This document shows positions 9,634-22,291 of a stretch of 64,000 nt of DNA, piece after piece. The notes under the pieces are model-generated. The model was not told where the DNA came from. It did no database searches and saw nothing but the letters and a program-made list of their open reading frames with translations. The first letter of the stretch is position 1, and each line of letters opens with the position of its first letter. Made by a program: the position numbers and the translations under genes. Source of the stretch: Euglena gracilis (lineage: Eukaryota; Euglenida; Euglenophyceae; Euglenales); the NCBI GenBank assembly GCA_039621445.1, contig CP154957.1:37728654-37792653 (forward strand). The letters are read 5' to 3'.

Positions 9634-10360
9634 ACCAGGGTGTGACGTAGTGCTGAGCTCTTTGGGAGACCACCCCGGCCCGGCCCGGGAAAAACGCTCA
9701 TTTTCGGCTCAAAAACAGTTTTTCTGGGTCAGGGAAGCCTGTGTTTGAGCCGAAATGAGCGTTTTTCGACCCGCCAGCGCCCCGTTTTGGGCCACCAACC
9801 CATGACTTTGGGTCAAAACCGGTCAAAAAAGTCGAAAAAAATCGAAAAAATTTTTGGGCCCCAAAACCGTGTTTTTTGGCCCTTTCCGGGTTCGAGAGGC
9901 CAAAAAACATCGTTTTGGGGCAAAAATTTTTTTTTGATTTTTTTCGACTTTTTTGACCCGGTTTTGACCCAAAGTCAATGGGTTGGCAGCCCAAAACGGG
10001 GCGCTGGCGGCAGAAAAACGCTCATTTTTGGCTCGAAAACACTTTTTTCGCGTCCGGGAGGTCAAAAAACATGGTTTTACGCAAAAAAATTTTTTCGATT
10101 TTTTTCGACTTTTTTGGCCCGGTTTTGACCCAAAGTCAATGGGTTGGCAGCATAAAAACGGGGCGCTGGAGGGTCGAAAAACGCTCATTTTTGGCTCAAA
10201 AACGGGTTTTCCAGGTCCGGGAGGTCAAAAATCATGATTTTGGGCAAAAAAAAAAAATTGAATTTTTTTGACTTTTTGACCCAAAAATGGCTAAGTCCAC
10301 CGACCAACGGGGCGGGCCCCAGCCAGGGGGGGCATGGGGCGGGGGGGTCCGGGTCGGAAA

Positions 10361-10435
10361 ATTTTTTTTCGCTCAAAAACACTTTTTTTGATGTTCTGAA
10401 GTGAAAAAAAGTGTTTTTGAGCGAAAAAAATTTTT
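10361..10435. repeat. Conserved long T/A hairpin of the macrosatellite
   Basis: Arms TTTTTTTTCGCTCAAAAACA and its complement, extended through CACTTTTTTT/AAAAAAAGTG, around a 14-base loop (GATGTTCTGAAGTG). It recurs at about 12233, 13957, 15724, 16467, 18211, 18952 and 20695. The copies at about 15775 and 18260 have lost part of one arm (GTTTTAAACG). Confidence 0.85.
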
Positions 10436-10604
10436 CAAAATTTTGGGTCCCGACCTGCCACCCGACCCCCCCTCGCCCAGCCGCCCTGACGGCGCCCGCT
10501 GGGGTCCCCGAATACCCAAAACTGGCCCAAAATCGCACAACCAGGCCCCGGGAACCCCAAAAAACGGTCAAACCCCCCCCCTAAACCTAATGATTGACCC
10601 CCTG

Positions 10605-10743
10605 GTTTGGGTCCCAACTCCTCGTCTAGCCCGAGATACGGCCAATTTACGGTTTCGGGCCCCGAAATGGCCAGAACTGGCCAAACTGGCCCAAAACCCC
10701 CAAAACGGCCATATCTCGGGCTAGGCGAGGAGTTGTCCCAAAC
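10605..10743. repeat. 38-bp-arm inverted repeat inside the 400-bp block
   Basis: Left arm (10605-10643) contains AACTCCTCGTCTAGCCCGAG; right arm (10707-10743) contains CTCGGGCTAGGCGAGGAGTT. The arms differ at only a few positions over about 38 bases, with a loop of about 63 bases. It is present in every 400-bp block of the array. Confidence 0.85.
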
Positions 10744-11594
10744 CGCGCATACCGATCGATAGGGCGTTCCAAGGTCGTCAAATGAGGTCGCCATCACTTT
10801 TCCTCAACTCCGCAGCGTTTTCGAGATATTTTGAATTTTTCGATTTTTGGACCCCAGCCCGGCCGCCCTCGAACCCCCGCATGGGTCCCCGAATACCCAA
10901 AAATGGCCCAAAATCGCACAACCAGACCCCGGGAACCCCAAAAAACGGTCAAACCCCCCCCTAAACCTAATGATTGACCCCCTGGTTTGGGTTCCAACTC
11001 CTCGTCTAGCCCGAGATATGGGCAAATTACGGTTTCGGGCCCCGAACGGGCCCGAAATGGCCAAAACTGGCCAAACTGGCCCAAAACCCCAAAACGGCCG
11101 TATCTCGGGCTAGGCGAGGAGTCGGCCCAAACCGCGCATACCGATCGATCGGGCGTTCCAACGTCGTCAAATAAGGTCGCCATCACTTTTCCTCAACTCC
11201 GCAGCGTTTTCGAGATATTTTGAATTTTTCGATTTTTGGACCCCCCAAAAACCTGCAATTTCCCCGAAAAAAAAAACGGTACGCAACTTTTTTGCTCGGG
11301 CCCGATCTCCGAACTGGCGGGGAGTTGGGGCTATTGCGGGGGTGCTTGAGCAACCTGGGACCGTCTCCTAACCTATAGGATATTCATTTTGGGGACCCGG
11401 AAATTTGGTCACAACGATAATCCGCGGACTCCCGCCTACTCAGGGGGGAGGGGGGGCGGGGGGGGGGGGGTGGGGGGGTCGGGGGGGCGGTGGGGGGTCG
11501 TGTGTGGTTGTTTGTGGTTCCCTACCCCCCCCCCCCCGTCGCCGTGGGTGGTAAGCCTTTTGCGTCTTACTCTAAAGAGATAAGAAGCTCAGCG

Positions 11595-13403
11595 ACCAGG
11601 GTGTGACTAGCTGAGCTCTTTGGGAGACCACCCGGCCCGGCCCGGGAAAAAAACGCTCATTTTCGGCTCAAAACATGTTTTTTTTTTTTTTCTTTATTTT
11701 CTTTCTTTTTCTTTTTTTTCGCCGGGTCCGGGAGGCCAAAAAACAGCGTTTTGGGGCCAAAAAATTTTTTTTAGATTTTTTTCGACTTTTTTGACCGGTT
11801 TTGACCCAAAGTCATGGGGTGGGTGCCCAAAACGGGGCGCTGGCGGGTCGAAAAACGCGCATTTTCGGCTCAAAAAAACAGGTTTTTCCGGGTCCGGGTC
11901 CGGAGGCCCAAAAAAATCGTTTTGTTCGGGCAAAAAAAAAAAAATTGTTTTTTTCGAATTTTTTTTCGACCTTTTTTTTTTGAACCCGGTTTTGACCCAA
12001 AGTCAATGGGGTTGGCGGCCCAAAACGGGGCGCTGTGGCGGGTCGAAAAACGCTCATTTTTGGCTCGAAAACACTTTTTTCGGGTCCGGGAGGTCAAAAA
12101 TCATGGTTTTGGGCAAAAAAATTTTTTTTGAATTTTTTCGACTTTTTGACCCAAAAATGGCTAAGTCCACCGGCCAGTGGGGCGGGCCCCAGCCAGGGGG
12201 GGAATGGGGGGGGGGTCCGGGTCGGAAAATTTTTTTTCGCTCAAAAACACTTTTTTTGACGTTCTGAAGTGAAAAAAAGTGTTTTTGAGCGAAAAAAATT
12301 TTTTTCAAAATTTTGGGTCCCGACCTGCCACCCGACCCCCCTCGCCCAGCCGCCCTGACGGCGCCCGGTGGGGTCCCCGAATACCCAAAACTGGCACAAA
12401 ATCGCACAACCAGGCCCCGGGAACCCCAAAAAACGGTCAAAACCCCCCCCTAAACCTAATGATTGACCCCCTGGTTTGGGTCCCAACTCCTCGTCTAGCC
12501 CGAGATACGGCCAATTTACGGTTTCGGGCCCCGAAATGGCCAGAACTGGCAAAACTGGCCCAAAACCCCCAAAACGGCCATATCTCGGGCTAGGCGAGGA
12601 GTTGTCCCAAACCGCGCATACCGATCGATAGGGCGTTCCAAGGTCGTCAAATGAGGTCGCCATCACTTTTCCTCAACTCCGCAGCGTTTTCGAGATATTT
12701 TGAATTTTTCGATTTTTGGACCCCAGCCCGGCCGCCCTCGAACCCCCGCAGGGGTCCCCGAACACCCAAAACTGGCCCAAAATCGCACAACCAGACCCCG
12801 GGAACCCCAAAAAACGGTCAAACCCCCCCCTTAAACCTAATGATTGACCCCCTGGTTTGGGTTCCAACTCCTCGTCTAGCCCGAGATACGGGCAAATTAC
12901 GGTTTCGGGCCCAAACAGGCCCGAAATGGCCAGAACTGGCCAAACTGGCCCAAAACCCCAAAACGGCCGTATCTCGGGCTAGGCGGGGAGTCGGCCCAAA
13001 CCGCGCATACCGATCGATAGGGCGTTCCAACGTCGTCAAATAAGGTCGCCATCACTTTTCCTCAACTCCGCAGCGTTTTCGAGATATTTTGAATTTTTTG
13101 ATTTTTGGACCCCCCAAAAACCTGCAATTTCCCCGAAAAAAAAAACGGTACGCAACTTTTTTGCTCGGGCCCGATCTCCGAACTGGCGGGGAGTCGGGGC
13201 TATTGCGGGGGTGCTTGAGCAACCTGGGACCGTCTCCTAACCTATAGGATATTCATTTTGGGGACCCGGAAATTTGGTCACAACGATAATCCGCGGGACT
13301 CCCTGCCTACCCAGGGGGGGGGGGCGGGGGGGGGGGGGGGGGGGCGGGGGGGGGGCCAGGGGGGTCCGCTTCGCTCTTACTCTAAAGAGATAAGAGCTCA
13401 GCG
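11595..13403. repeat. Higher-order unit 2 (1,809 bp)
   Basis: Same order of blocks as unit 1 but with extra T-run expansion near 11690-11720. The opening lacks two bases (GTGTGACTAG). Confidence 0.9.
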
Positions 13404-15164
13404 ACCAGGGTGTGACGTAGAGCTGAGCTCTTTGGAAGACCACCCCGGCCCGGACCGGGGAAAAGGCTCATTTTCGGCTCAAAAACAGTTTTTCCGGGTC
13501 AGGGAGGCCAAAAAACACGGGTTTGGGGCCAAAATTTTTTTCGATTTTTTTCGACTTTTTTGACCGGTTTTGACCCAAAGTCAATGGGTCGGCGGCCCAA
13601 AACGGGGCGCTGGCGGGTCGAAAAACGCTCGTTTTCGGCTCAAAAACAGTTTTTCCGGGTCCGGGAGGCCAAAAAACGTCTTTTTTTTTCGATTTTTTTC
13701 GACTTTTTTGACCCGGTTTTGACCCAAAGTCAATGGGTTGGTGGCCCAAAACGGGGCGCTAGCGGGGCGAAAAACGCTCATTTTTGGCTCGAAAACACTT
13801 TTTTTCGGGTCCGGGAGGTCAAAAATCATGGTTTTGGGCAAAAAAATTTTTTTCGAATTTTTTCGACTTTTTGACCCAAAAATGGCTAAGTCCACCGGCC
13901 AGGGAGCGGGCCCCAGCCACGGGGGGCATGGGGGGGGGGGTCCGGGTCGGAAAATTTTTTTTCGCTCAAAAACACTTTTTTTGATGTTCTGAAGTGAAAA
14001 AAAGTGTTTTTGAGCGAAAAAAATTTTTTCGAAATTTTGGGCCCCGACCTGCCACCCGACCCCCCCTCGCCCAGCCGCCCTGACGGCGCCCGGTGGGGTC
14101 CCCGAATACCCAAAACTGGCCCAAAATCGCACAACCAGGCCCCGGGAACCCCAAAAAACGGTCAAAACCCCCCCCTAAACCTAATGATTGACCCCCTGGT
14201 TTGTGTCCCAACTCCTCGTCTAGCCCGAGATACGGCCAATTTACGGTTTCGGGCCCCGAAATGGCCAGAACTGGCCAAACTGGCCCAAAACCCCCAAAAC
14301 GACCATATCTCGGGCTAGGCGAGGAGTTGTCCCAAACCGCGCATACCGATCGATAGGGCGTTCCAAGGTCGTCAAATGAGGTCGCCATCACTTTTCCTCA
14401 ACTCCACAGCGTTTTCGAGATATTTTGAATTTTTCGATTTTTGGACCCCAGCCCGGCCGCCCTCGAACCCCCCGCAGGGGTCCCCGAACACCCAAAACTG
14501 GCCCAAAATGGCGCAACCAGACCCCGGGAACCCCAAAAAACGGTCAAAACCCCCCCCTAAACCTAATGTTTGACCCCCTGGTTTGGGTTCCAACTCCCCG
14601 TCTAGCTCGAGATATGGGCAATTTACGGTTTCGGGCCCCGAACGGGCCCGAAACGGCCAAAACTGGCCAAACTGGCCCAAAACCACAAAACGGCCGTATC
14701 TCGGGCTAGGCGGGGAGTTGGCCCAAACCGCGCATACCGATCGATCGGGCGTCCCAAAGTTGTGGAACGACGTCCTCTTCACTTTTTCTCAACTCCGCGG
14801 CGTTTTCGAGATATTTTGAAATTTTCGATTTTTTGACCCCAAAATGACCCTGCAATTTCCCCGGAAAAAAAAACGGTAGACAACTTTTTTGCTCGGGCCA
14901 TATCTCCGGACTGGCGGAGAGTTACAGGTAACCGAAGGGCTCTGGAGAAACTAGGGACCCTCTCCTAACCTATAGGCTGTTCACTTTGGGGGCCCGGAAA
15001 TCCAATCACATCGATAATCTTCGGGGGCCATTGCCTACACAGGGGGGGGGGCGGGCGGGGGCGGGGGGGGGGCGGGGGGGGCGGGGGGGCGTGGGGGGGT
15101 CCGCCCCCCCCTCCGGCCCCGGGGGTAAGCTTCGCTCTTACTCTAAAGAGATAAGAGCTCAGCG
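13404..15164. repeat. Higher-order unit 3 (1,761 bp)
   Basis: Same block order. The second 400-bp block ends with the variant GTTGTGGAACGACGTCC instead of the GTCGTCAAATGAGGTCG of units 1 and 2. Confidence 0.9.
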
Positions 15165-17648
15165 ACCAGGGTGTGACGTAGAGCTGAGCTCTTTGGGAGA
15201 CCACCCCGGCCCGGCCCGGGAAAACGCTCATTTTCGGCTCAAAAACAGTTTTTCCAGGTCAGAGAGGCCAAAAAACATCGATTTGGGGCAAAAAAAATTT
15301 CGATTTTTTTCGACTTTTTTGACGGTTTTAACCCAAAGTCATGGGTTGGCAGCCCACAACAGGGCACTGGCGGGTCAAAAAACGCTCATTTTCGGCTCAA
15401 AAACAGTTTTTCCGGGTCCGGGAGGCCGAAAAACATCGTTTCGGGCAAAAAAAAATTTTCGATTTTTTTCGACTTTTTTGACCCGGTTTTGACCCAAAGT
15501 CAATGGGTTGGCGGCCCAAAACGGGGACGCAGGCGGGTCGAAAAACGCTCATTTTTGGCTCGAAAACACTTTTTTCGGGTCCGGGAGGTCAAAAATCATG
15601 GTTTTGGGCAAAAAATTTTTTTTGAATTTTTTCGACTTTTTGACCCAAAAATGGCTAAGTCCACCGGCCAGGGGGGCGGGCCCCAGCCAGGGGGGCATGG
15701 GGGGGGGGGGTCCGGGTCGGAAATTTTTTTTCGCTCAAAAACACTTTTTTTGATGTTCTGAAGTGAAAAAAAGTGTTTTAAACGAAAAATTTTTTTTCAA
15801 AATTTTCGGTCCCGACCTGCCCCCCGACCCCCCCTCGCCCAGCCGCCCCACAGCACCCGCAGGGGCCCCCGAATACCCAAAACTGGCCCAAAATCGCACA
15901 ACCAGACCCCGGGAACCCCAAAAAACGGTCAAACCCCCCCCCTAAACCTAATGATTGACCCCCTGGTTTGGGTCCCAACTCCCCGTCTAGCCCAAGATAT
16001 GGCCAATTTACGGTTTCGGGCCCCGAATGGGCCCGAAATGGCCAAAACTGGCCAAACTGGCCCAAAACCCCAAAACGGCCGTATCTCGGGCTAGGCGAGG
16101 AGTTGGCCCAAACCGCGCATACCGATCGATCGGGCGTCCCAAAGTTTCCGGGTCCGGGAGGCCAAAAAACGTCGTTTTGGGGCAAAAAAATTCGTCGATT
16201 TTTTTCGACTTTTTTGACCCGGTTTTGACCCAAAGTCAATGGGTTGGCGGCCCAAAACGGGGCGCCGGCGGGTCAAAAAACGCTCAATTTTGGCTTGAAA
16301 ACACTTTTTTCGGGTCCGGGAGGTCAAAAATCATGGTTTTGGGCAAAAAAAAATTTTTTCGACTTTTTTCGACTTTTTGACCCAAAAATGGCTAAGTCCA
16401 CCGGCCAGTGGGGCGGGCCCCAGCCACGGGGGGGGCATGGGGGGGGGGGGTCCGGGTCGGAAAATTTTTTTTCGCTCAAAAACACTTTTTTTGATGTTCT
16501 GAAGTGAAAAAAAGTGTTTTTGAGCGAAAAAATTTTTTTCGAAATTTTGGGTCCCGACCTGCCACCCGACCCCCCCTCGCCCAGCCGCCCTGACGGCGCC
16601 CGGTGGGGTCCCCGAATACCCAAAACTGGCCCAAAATCGCACAACCAGGCCCCGGGAACCCCAAAAAACGGTCAAAACCCCCCCCCTAAACCAAATGTTT
16701 GACCCCTGGTTTGGGTCCCAACTGCTCGTCTAGCCCGAGATACGGCCAATTTACGGTTTCGGGCCCCGAAATGGCCAGAACTGGCCAAACTGGCCCAAAA
16801 CCCCCAAAATGGCCATATGTCGGGCTAGGCGAAGAGTTGTCCCAAACCGCGCATACCGATCGATAGGGCGTTCCAAGGTCGTCAAATAAGGTCGCCATCA
16901 TTTTTCCCCAACTCCGCAGCATTTTTCGAGATATTTTGAATTTTTCGATTTTTGGCCCCCCGCCCGGCCGCCATGACGGCGCCCGGTGGGGTCCCCGAAC
17001 ACCCAAAACTGGCCCAAAATGGCACAACCAGACCCCGGGAACCCCAAAAAACGGTCAAAACCCCCCCCTAAACCTCATGATTGACCCCCTGGTTTGGGTT
17101 CCAACTCCCCGTCTAGCCCGAGATATGGGCAATTTACGGTTTCGGGCCCCGAACGGGCCCGAAACGGCCAAAACTGGCTAAACTGGGCCAAAACCCCAAA
17201 ACGGCCGTATCTCGGGCTAGGCGGGGAGTTGGCCCGAACCGCGCATACCGATCGATCGGGCGTCCCAAAGTTGTGGAACGACGTCCTCTTCACTTTTTCT
17301 CAACTCCGCGGCGTTTTTGAGATATTTTGAAATTTTCGATTTTTTGACCTCAAAATGACCCTGAAATTTCCCCGGAAAAAAAAACGGTAGACAACTTTTT
17401 TGCTCGGGCCATATCTCCGGACTGGCGGGGAGTTACGGGTAACCGAAGGGCTCTGGAGAAACTAGGGAACCTCTCCTAACCTATAGGCTATTCATTTTGG
17501 GGGCCCGGAAATCCAATCACATCGATAATCCTCGGGTGTCCCGACCTACCCAGGGGGGGCGGGGGGGGGCGGGGGGGCGGGGGGTCCGACCCCCCCGTCG
17601 CCGGGGTGGTAAGCTTCGCTCTTACTCTAAAGAGATAAGAGCTCAGCG
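15165..17648. repeat. Higher-order unit 4 (2,484 bp), recombinant
   Basis: Contains an internal jump at about 16143: a 400-bp block is cut at GGGCGTCCCAAAG and continues directly into TTCCGGGTCCGGGAGG of the other block type, adding about 700 bp. Confidence 0.9.
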
Positions 17649-20043
17649 ACCAGGGTGTGACGTAGAGCTGAGCTCTTTGGGAGACCACCCCGGCCCGGCC
17701 CGGGAAAACGCTCATTTTCGGCTCAAAAACAGTTTTTCCAGGTCAGAGAGGCCAAAAAACATCGATTTGGGGCAAAAAAAATTTTCGATTTTTTTCGACT
17801 TTTTTGGCCCGGTTTTGACCCAAAGTCATGGGTTGGCGGCCCAAAACGGGGCGCTGGCGGGTCGAAAAACGCTCGTTTTCGGCTCAAAAACAGTTTTTCC
17901 GGGTCCGGGAGGCCAAAAAACATCGTTTCGGGCAAAAAAAAATTTGCGATTTTTTTCGACTTTTTTGACCCGGTTTTGACCCAAAGTCAATGGGTTGGCG
18001 GCCCAAAACGGGGACGCAGGCGGGTCGAAAAACGCTCATTTTTGGCTCGAAAACACTTTTTTCGGGTCCGGGAGGTCAAAAATCATGGTTTTGGGCAAAA
18101 AAATTTTTTTGAATTTTTTCGACTTTTTGACCCAAAAATGGCTAAGTCCACCGGCCAGGGGGGCGGGCCCCAGCCAGGGGGGCATGGGGGGGGGGGTCCG
18201 GGTCGGAAATTTTTTTTCGCTCAAAAACACTTTTTTTGATGTTCTGAAGTGAAAAAAAGTGTTTTAAACGAAAAATTTTTTTTCAAAATTTTCGGTCCCG
18301 ACCTGCCCCCCGACCCCCCCTCGCCCAGCCGCCCCACAGCACCCGCAGGGGCCCCCGAATACCCAAAACTGGCCCAAAATCGCACAACCAGACCCCGGGA
18401 ACCCCAAAAAACGGTCAAACCCCCCCCCTAAACCTAATGATTGACCCCCTGGTTTGGGTCCCAACTCCCCGTCTAGCCCAAGATATGGCCAATTTACGGT
18501 TTCGGGCCCCGAATGGGCCCGAAATGGCCAAAACTGGCCAAACTGGCCCAAAACCCCAAAACGGCCGTATCTCGGGCTAGGCGAGGAGTTGGCCCAAACC
18601 GCGCATACCGATCGATCGGGCGTCCCAAAGTTTCCGGGTCCGGGAGGCCAAAAAACGTCGTTTTGGGGCAAAAAAATTCGTCGATTTTTTTCGACTTTTT
18701 TGACCCGGTTTTGACCCAAAGTCAATGGGTTGGCGGCCCAAAACGGGGCGCCGGCGGGTCAAAAAACGCTCAATTTTGGCTTGAAAACACTTTTTTCGGG
18801 TCCGGGAGGTCAAAAATCATGGTTTTGGGCAAAAAAAAATTTTTTCGACTTTTTTCGACTTTTTGACCCAAAAATGGCTAAGTCCACCGGCCAGTGGGGC
18901 GGGCCCCAGCCACGGGGGGGGCATGGGGGGGGGGGTCCGGGTCGGAAAATTTTTTTTCGCTCAAAAACACTTTTTTTGATGTTCTGAAGTGAAAAAAAGT
19001 GTTTTTGAGCGAAAAAATTTTTTTCGAAATTTTGGGTCCCGACCTGCCACCCGACCCCCCCTCGCCCAGCCGCCCTGACGGCGCCCGGTGGGGTCCCCGA
19101 ATACCCAAAACTGGCCCAAAATCGCACAACCAGGCCCCGGGAACCCCAAAAAACGGTCAAAACCCCCCCCTAAACCAAATGTTTGACCCCTGGTTTGGGT
19201 CCCAACTCCTCGTCTAGCCCGAGATACGGCCAATTTACGGTTTCGGGCCCCGAAATGGCCAGAACTGGCCAAACTGGCCCAAAACCCCAAAACGGCCATA
19301 TCTCGGGCTAGGTGAGGAGTTGTCCCAAACCGCGCATACCGATCGATAGGGCGTTCCAAGGTCGTCAAATGAGGTCGCCATCACTTTTCCTCAACTCCGC
19401 AGCGTTTTCGAGATATTTTGAATTTTTCGATTTTTGGACCCCAGCCCGGCCGCCATGACGGCGCCCGGTGGGGTCCCCGAACACCCAAAACTGGCCCAAA
19501 ATGGCACAACCAGACCCCGGGAACCCCAAAAAACGGTCAAAACCCCCCCCTAAACCTCATGATTGACCCCCTGGTTTGGGTTCCAACTCCCCGTCTAGCC
19601 CGAGATATGGGCAATTTACGGTTTCGGGCCCCGAACGGGCCCGAAACGGCCAAAACTGGCCAAACTGGCCCAAAACCACAAAACGGCCGTATCTCGGGCT
19701 AGGCGGGGAGTTGGCCCGAACCGCGCATACCGATCGATCGGGCGTCCCAAAGTTGTGGAACGACGTCCTCTTCACTTTTTCTCAACTCCGCGGCGTTTTT
19801 GAGATATTTTGAAATTTTCGATTTTTTGACCTCAAAATGACCCTGAAATTTCCCCGGAAAAAAAAACGGTAGACAACTTTTTTGCTCGGGCCATATCTCC
19901 GGACTGGCGGGGAGTTACGGGTAACCGAAGGGCTCTGGAGAAACTAGGGAACCTCTCCTAACCTATAGGCTATTCATTTTGGGGGCCCGGAAATCCAATC
20001 ACATCGATAATCCTCGGGTGTCCCGACCTACCCAGGGGGGGGG

Positions 20044-20089
<46 letters not shown>

Positions 20090-20135
20090 GGGGTGGTAAG
20101 CTTCGCTCTTACTCTAAAGAGATAAGAGCTCAGCG
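17649..20135. repeat. Higher-order unit 5 (2,487 bp), near-identical to unit 4
   Basis: Carries the same recombinant junction 2,486 bp downstream (about 18629). A 153-residue minus-strand frame spanning the junction is identical in both units, which points to a very recent duplication. Confidence 0.9.
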
Positions 20136-21889
20136 ACCAGGGTGTGACGTAGAGCTGAGCTCTTTGGGAGACCACCCCAGCCCGGCCGGGGGAAAACGCT
20201 CATTTTCGGCTCAAAAACAGTTGTTCTGGGTCCGGGAGGCCAAAAAACATCGTTTTGGGGAAAAAATTCTTTTTCGATTTTTTTCGACTTTTTTGACCCG
20301 GTTTTGACCCAAAGTCAATGGGTTGGCGGCCCAAAACGAGGCGCCGGCGGGTGGAAAAACGCTCATTTTTGGCTCAAACACAAGATTTCTCGGTGAGGGA
20401 GGCACAAAAACATCGTTTTGGGGCACAAAAATTTTTTCGATTTTTTTCGACTTTTTTCACCCGGTTTTGACCCAAAATCAATGGGTCGGCAGCCCAAAAC
20501 GGGGCGCTGGCGGGTCGAAAAATGCTCATTTTTGGCTCGAAAACACTTTTTTCGGGTCCGGGAGGTCAAAAAACATGGTTTTGGGCGAAAAAATTTTTTT
20601 TGAATTTTTTTACCATTTTGACCGAAAAATGGCCGAAAAGTCCAGGTGGGGGTCATCCAGGGGGGGGGGGTATGGGGGGGGTCCGGGTCGGAAAATTTTT
20701 TTTCGCTCAAAAACACTTTTTTTGATGTTCTGAAGTGAAAAAAAGTGTTTTTGAGCGAAAAAAAAATTTTCAAAATTTTGGGTCCCGACCTGCCACCCGA
20801 CCCCCCCTCACCCAGCCGCCCTGACGGCGCGCGATGGGGTCCCCGAACACCCAAAACTGGCCAAAATCGCACAACCAGACCCCGGGAACCCCAAAAAACG
20901 GTCAAAACCCCCCCCTAAACGTAATGTTTGACCCCCAGTTTGGGTCCCAACTCCCCGTCTAGCCCGAGATACGGCCAATTTACGGTTTCGGGCCCTGAAC
21001 GGGCCATAACTGGCAAAACGGGCCCAAAACCCCCAAAACGGTCGTATCTCGGGCTAGGCAAGGAGTTGTCCTAAACCGCGCATACCGATCGATAGGGCGT
21101 TCCAAGGTCATCAAATAAGGTCGCCATCACTTTTCCTCAACTCCGCAGCGTTTTCGAGATATTTTGAAATTTTCGATTTTTGGACCCCAGCCCGGCGGCC
21201 CTCGAACCCCCGCAGGGGTCCCCGAATACCCAAAAATGGCCCAAAATGGCACAACCAGACCCCGGGAACCCCAAAAAACGGTCAAAACCCCCCCCTAAAC
21301 CTAATGATTGACCCCCTGGTTTGGGCTCCAACTCCCCGTCTAGCCCGAGATACGGGCAAATTACGGTTTCGGGCTCCGAACGGGCCCGGAATGGCCAAAA
21401 CTGGCCAAACTGGCCCAAAACCCCAAAACGGCCGTATCTCGGGCTAGGCGGGGAGTCGGCCCAAACCGCGCATACCGATCGATCGGGCGTCCCAAAGTTG
21501 AGGAACGACGTCCTCTTCACTTTTTTGCAACTCCGCGGCGTTTTCGAGATATTTTGAAAATTTCGATTTTTTGACCCCAAAATGACCCTGAAATTTCCCC
21601 GGAAAAAAAAACGGTAGACAACTTTTTTGCTCGGGCCATATCTCCGGACTGGCGGGGAGTTGCGGGTAACCGAAGGGCTCTGGAGGTACTAGGGACCGTC
21701 CCCTAACCTATAGGCCATTAACTTTGGGGGCCCGGAAATCCAGTCACATCGATAATCCTAGGGTTTCCGGACCTACCCAGGGGGGGGCGGGGGGGGCGGG
21801 GGGGGGCGGGGGGGGCGGGGGGGTCCGACCCCCCCTCCGGCCCCGGTGGTAAGCTTCGCTCTTACTCTAAAGAGATAAGAGCTCAGCGA
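20136..21889. repeat. Higher-order unit 6 (1,754 bp)
   Basis: The most diverged unit by eye (for example GACCGAAAAATGGCCGAAAAG replaces the usual GACCCAAAAATGGCTAAG). The array stops at GCTCAGCGAC (21881-21890), just where a seventh unit would begin. Confidence 0.9.
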
Positions 21890-22250
21890 CCCCCCCCCTA
21901 AAAAGTGCATTGGTGCACACATTTTGAGGACGTAGTTTCGGACCACAAGGGGTGCGCAGTTATTAGGGCACTGCACACTTATTAGGGCAAAGCACAAAAT
22001 ACCTAATTTTCCACCACTCTTTTTCAGTTTTTCCCCTTCTTGTGAGTCAAGCAATGAGTCAGGCGATTATGTGTCGAATTTGGGCTGGGACGATGGAAGT
22101 ATTTGGCGTTTGGTCTGAGATGGACAATACTGAGAATTATGTGTGTTTTCCGACCTGAGATGTGACAGTGATTTCTCCTTTGGGGGGGGTTTGCACTTAT
22201 TAGGGCACGGCGCATAATTAGGGCACTGCGCATTTATTGGGGGGGTTAGG
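21890..22250. repeat. TTATTAGGGCACTGC repeats at the array edge
   Basis: TATTAGGGCA or TAATTAGGGCA recurs about four times (near 21960, 21980, 22198 and 22218), in direct orientation, with GCACTGC/GCACGGC neighbours. No gene. Confidence 0.6.
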
Positions 22251-22291
22251 GACCCGGGGGGGGGGGGTTGGACTCCGCCCCATCCCCCCAG

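Larger units (their letters stand above)
9634..11594. repeat. Higher-order unit 1 (1,961 bp)
   Basis: Three CAAAGTCAATGG blocks, the T/A hairpin at 10361-10435, two 400-bp blocks (10440-10850 and 10850-11240) and the tail with a G run at 11445-11500. The opening differs slightly from the others (GGTAACCAGGG). Confidence 0.9.
9634..21889. repeat. Higher-order tandem macrosatellite, six units
   Basis: Six consecutive units each open with ACCAGGGTGTGAC and GCTGAGCTCTTTGGGAGACC. Each contains several blocks of about 170-190 bp built on TTTTGACCCAAAGTCAATGG and CGGGTCCGGGAGG, then a long T/A hairpin, then one or more blocks of about 400 bp built on CTAGCCCGAGATA and TATCTCGGGCTAG. A unique tail follows with CTAACCTATAGG, a G run and a short palindrome. 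The dozens of overlapping open frames on both strands (rich in F, K, G, P) are repeat artefacts. Such arrays are typical of heterochromatin or centromeres, but no function is shown here. Confidence 0.95.

Noticed and set aside
13376-13460. tRNA-like hairpin in GAGCTCAGCGACC...GCTGAGCTC
   Set aside because: The stem is part of the macrosatellite unit boundary. No cloverleaf, T-loop or anticodon arm is visible.
9698-21580. Dozens of 60-220-residue open frames rich in F, K, G and P on both strands
   Set aside because: They are in-phase shadows of the macrosatellite and recur with the repeat period on both strands. No frame has independent codon structure.
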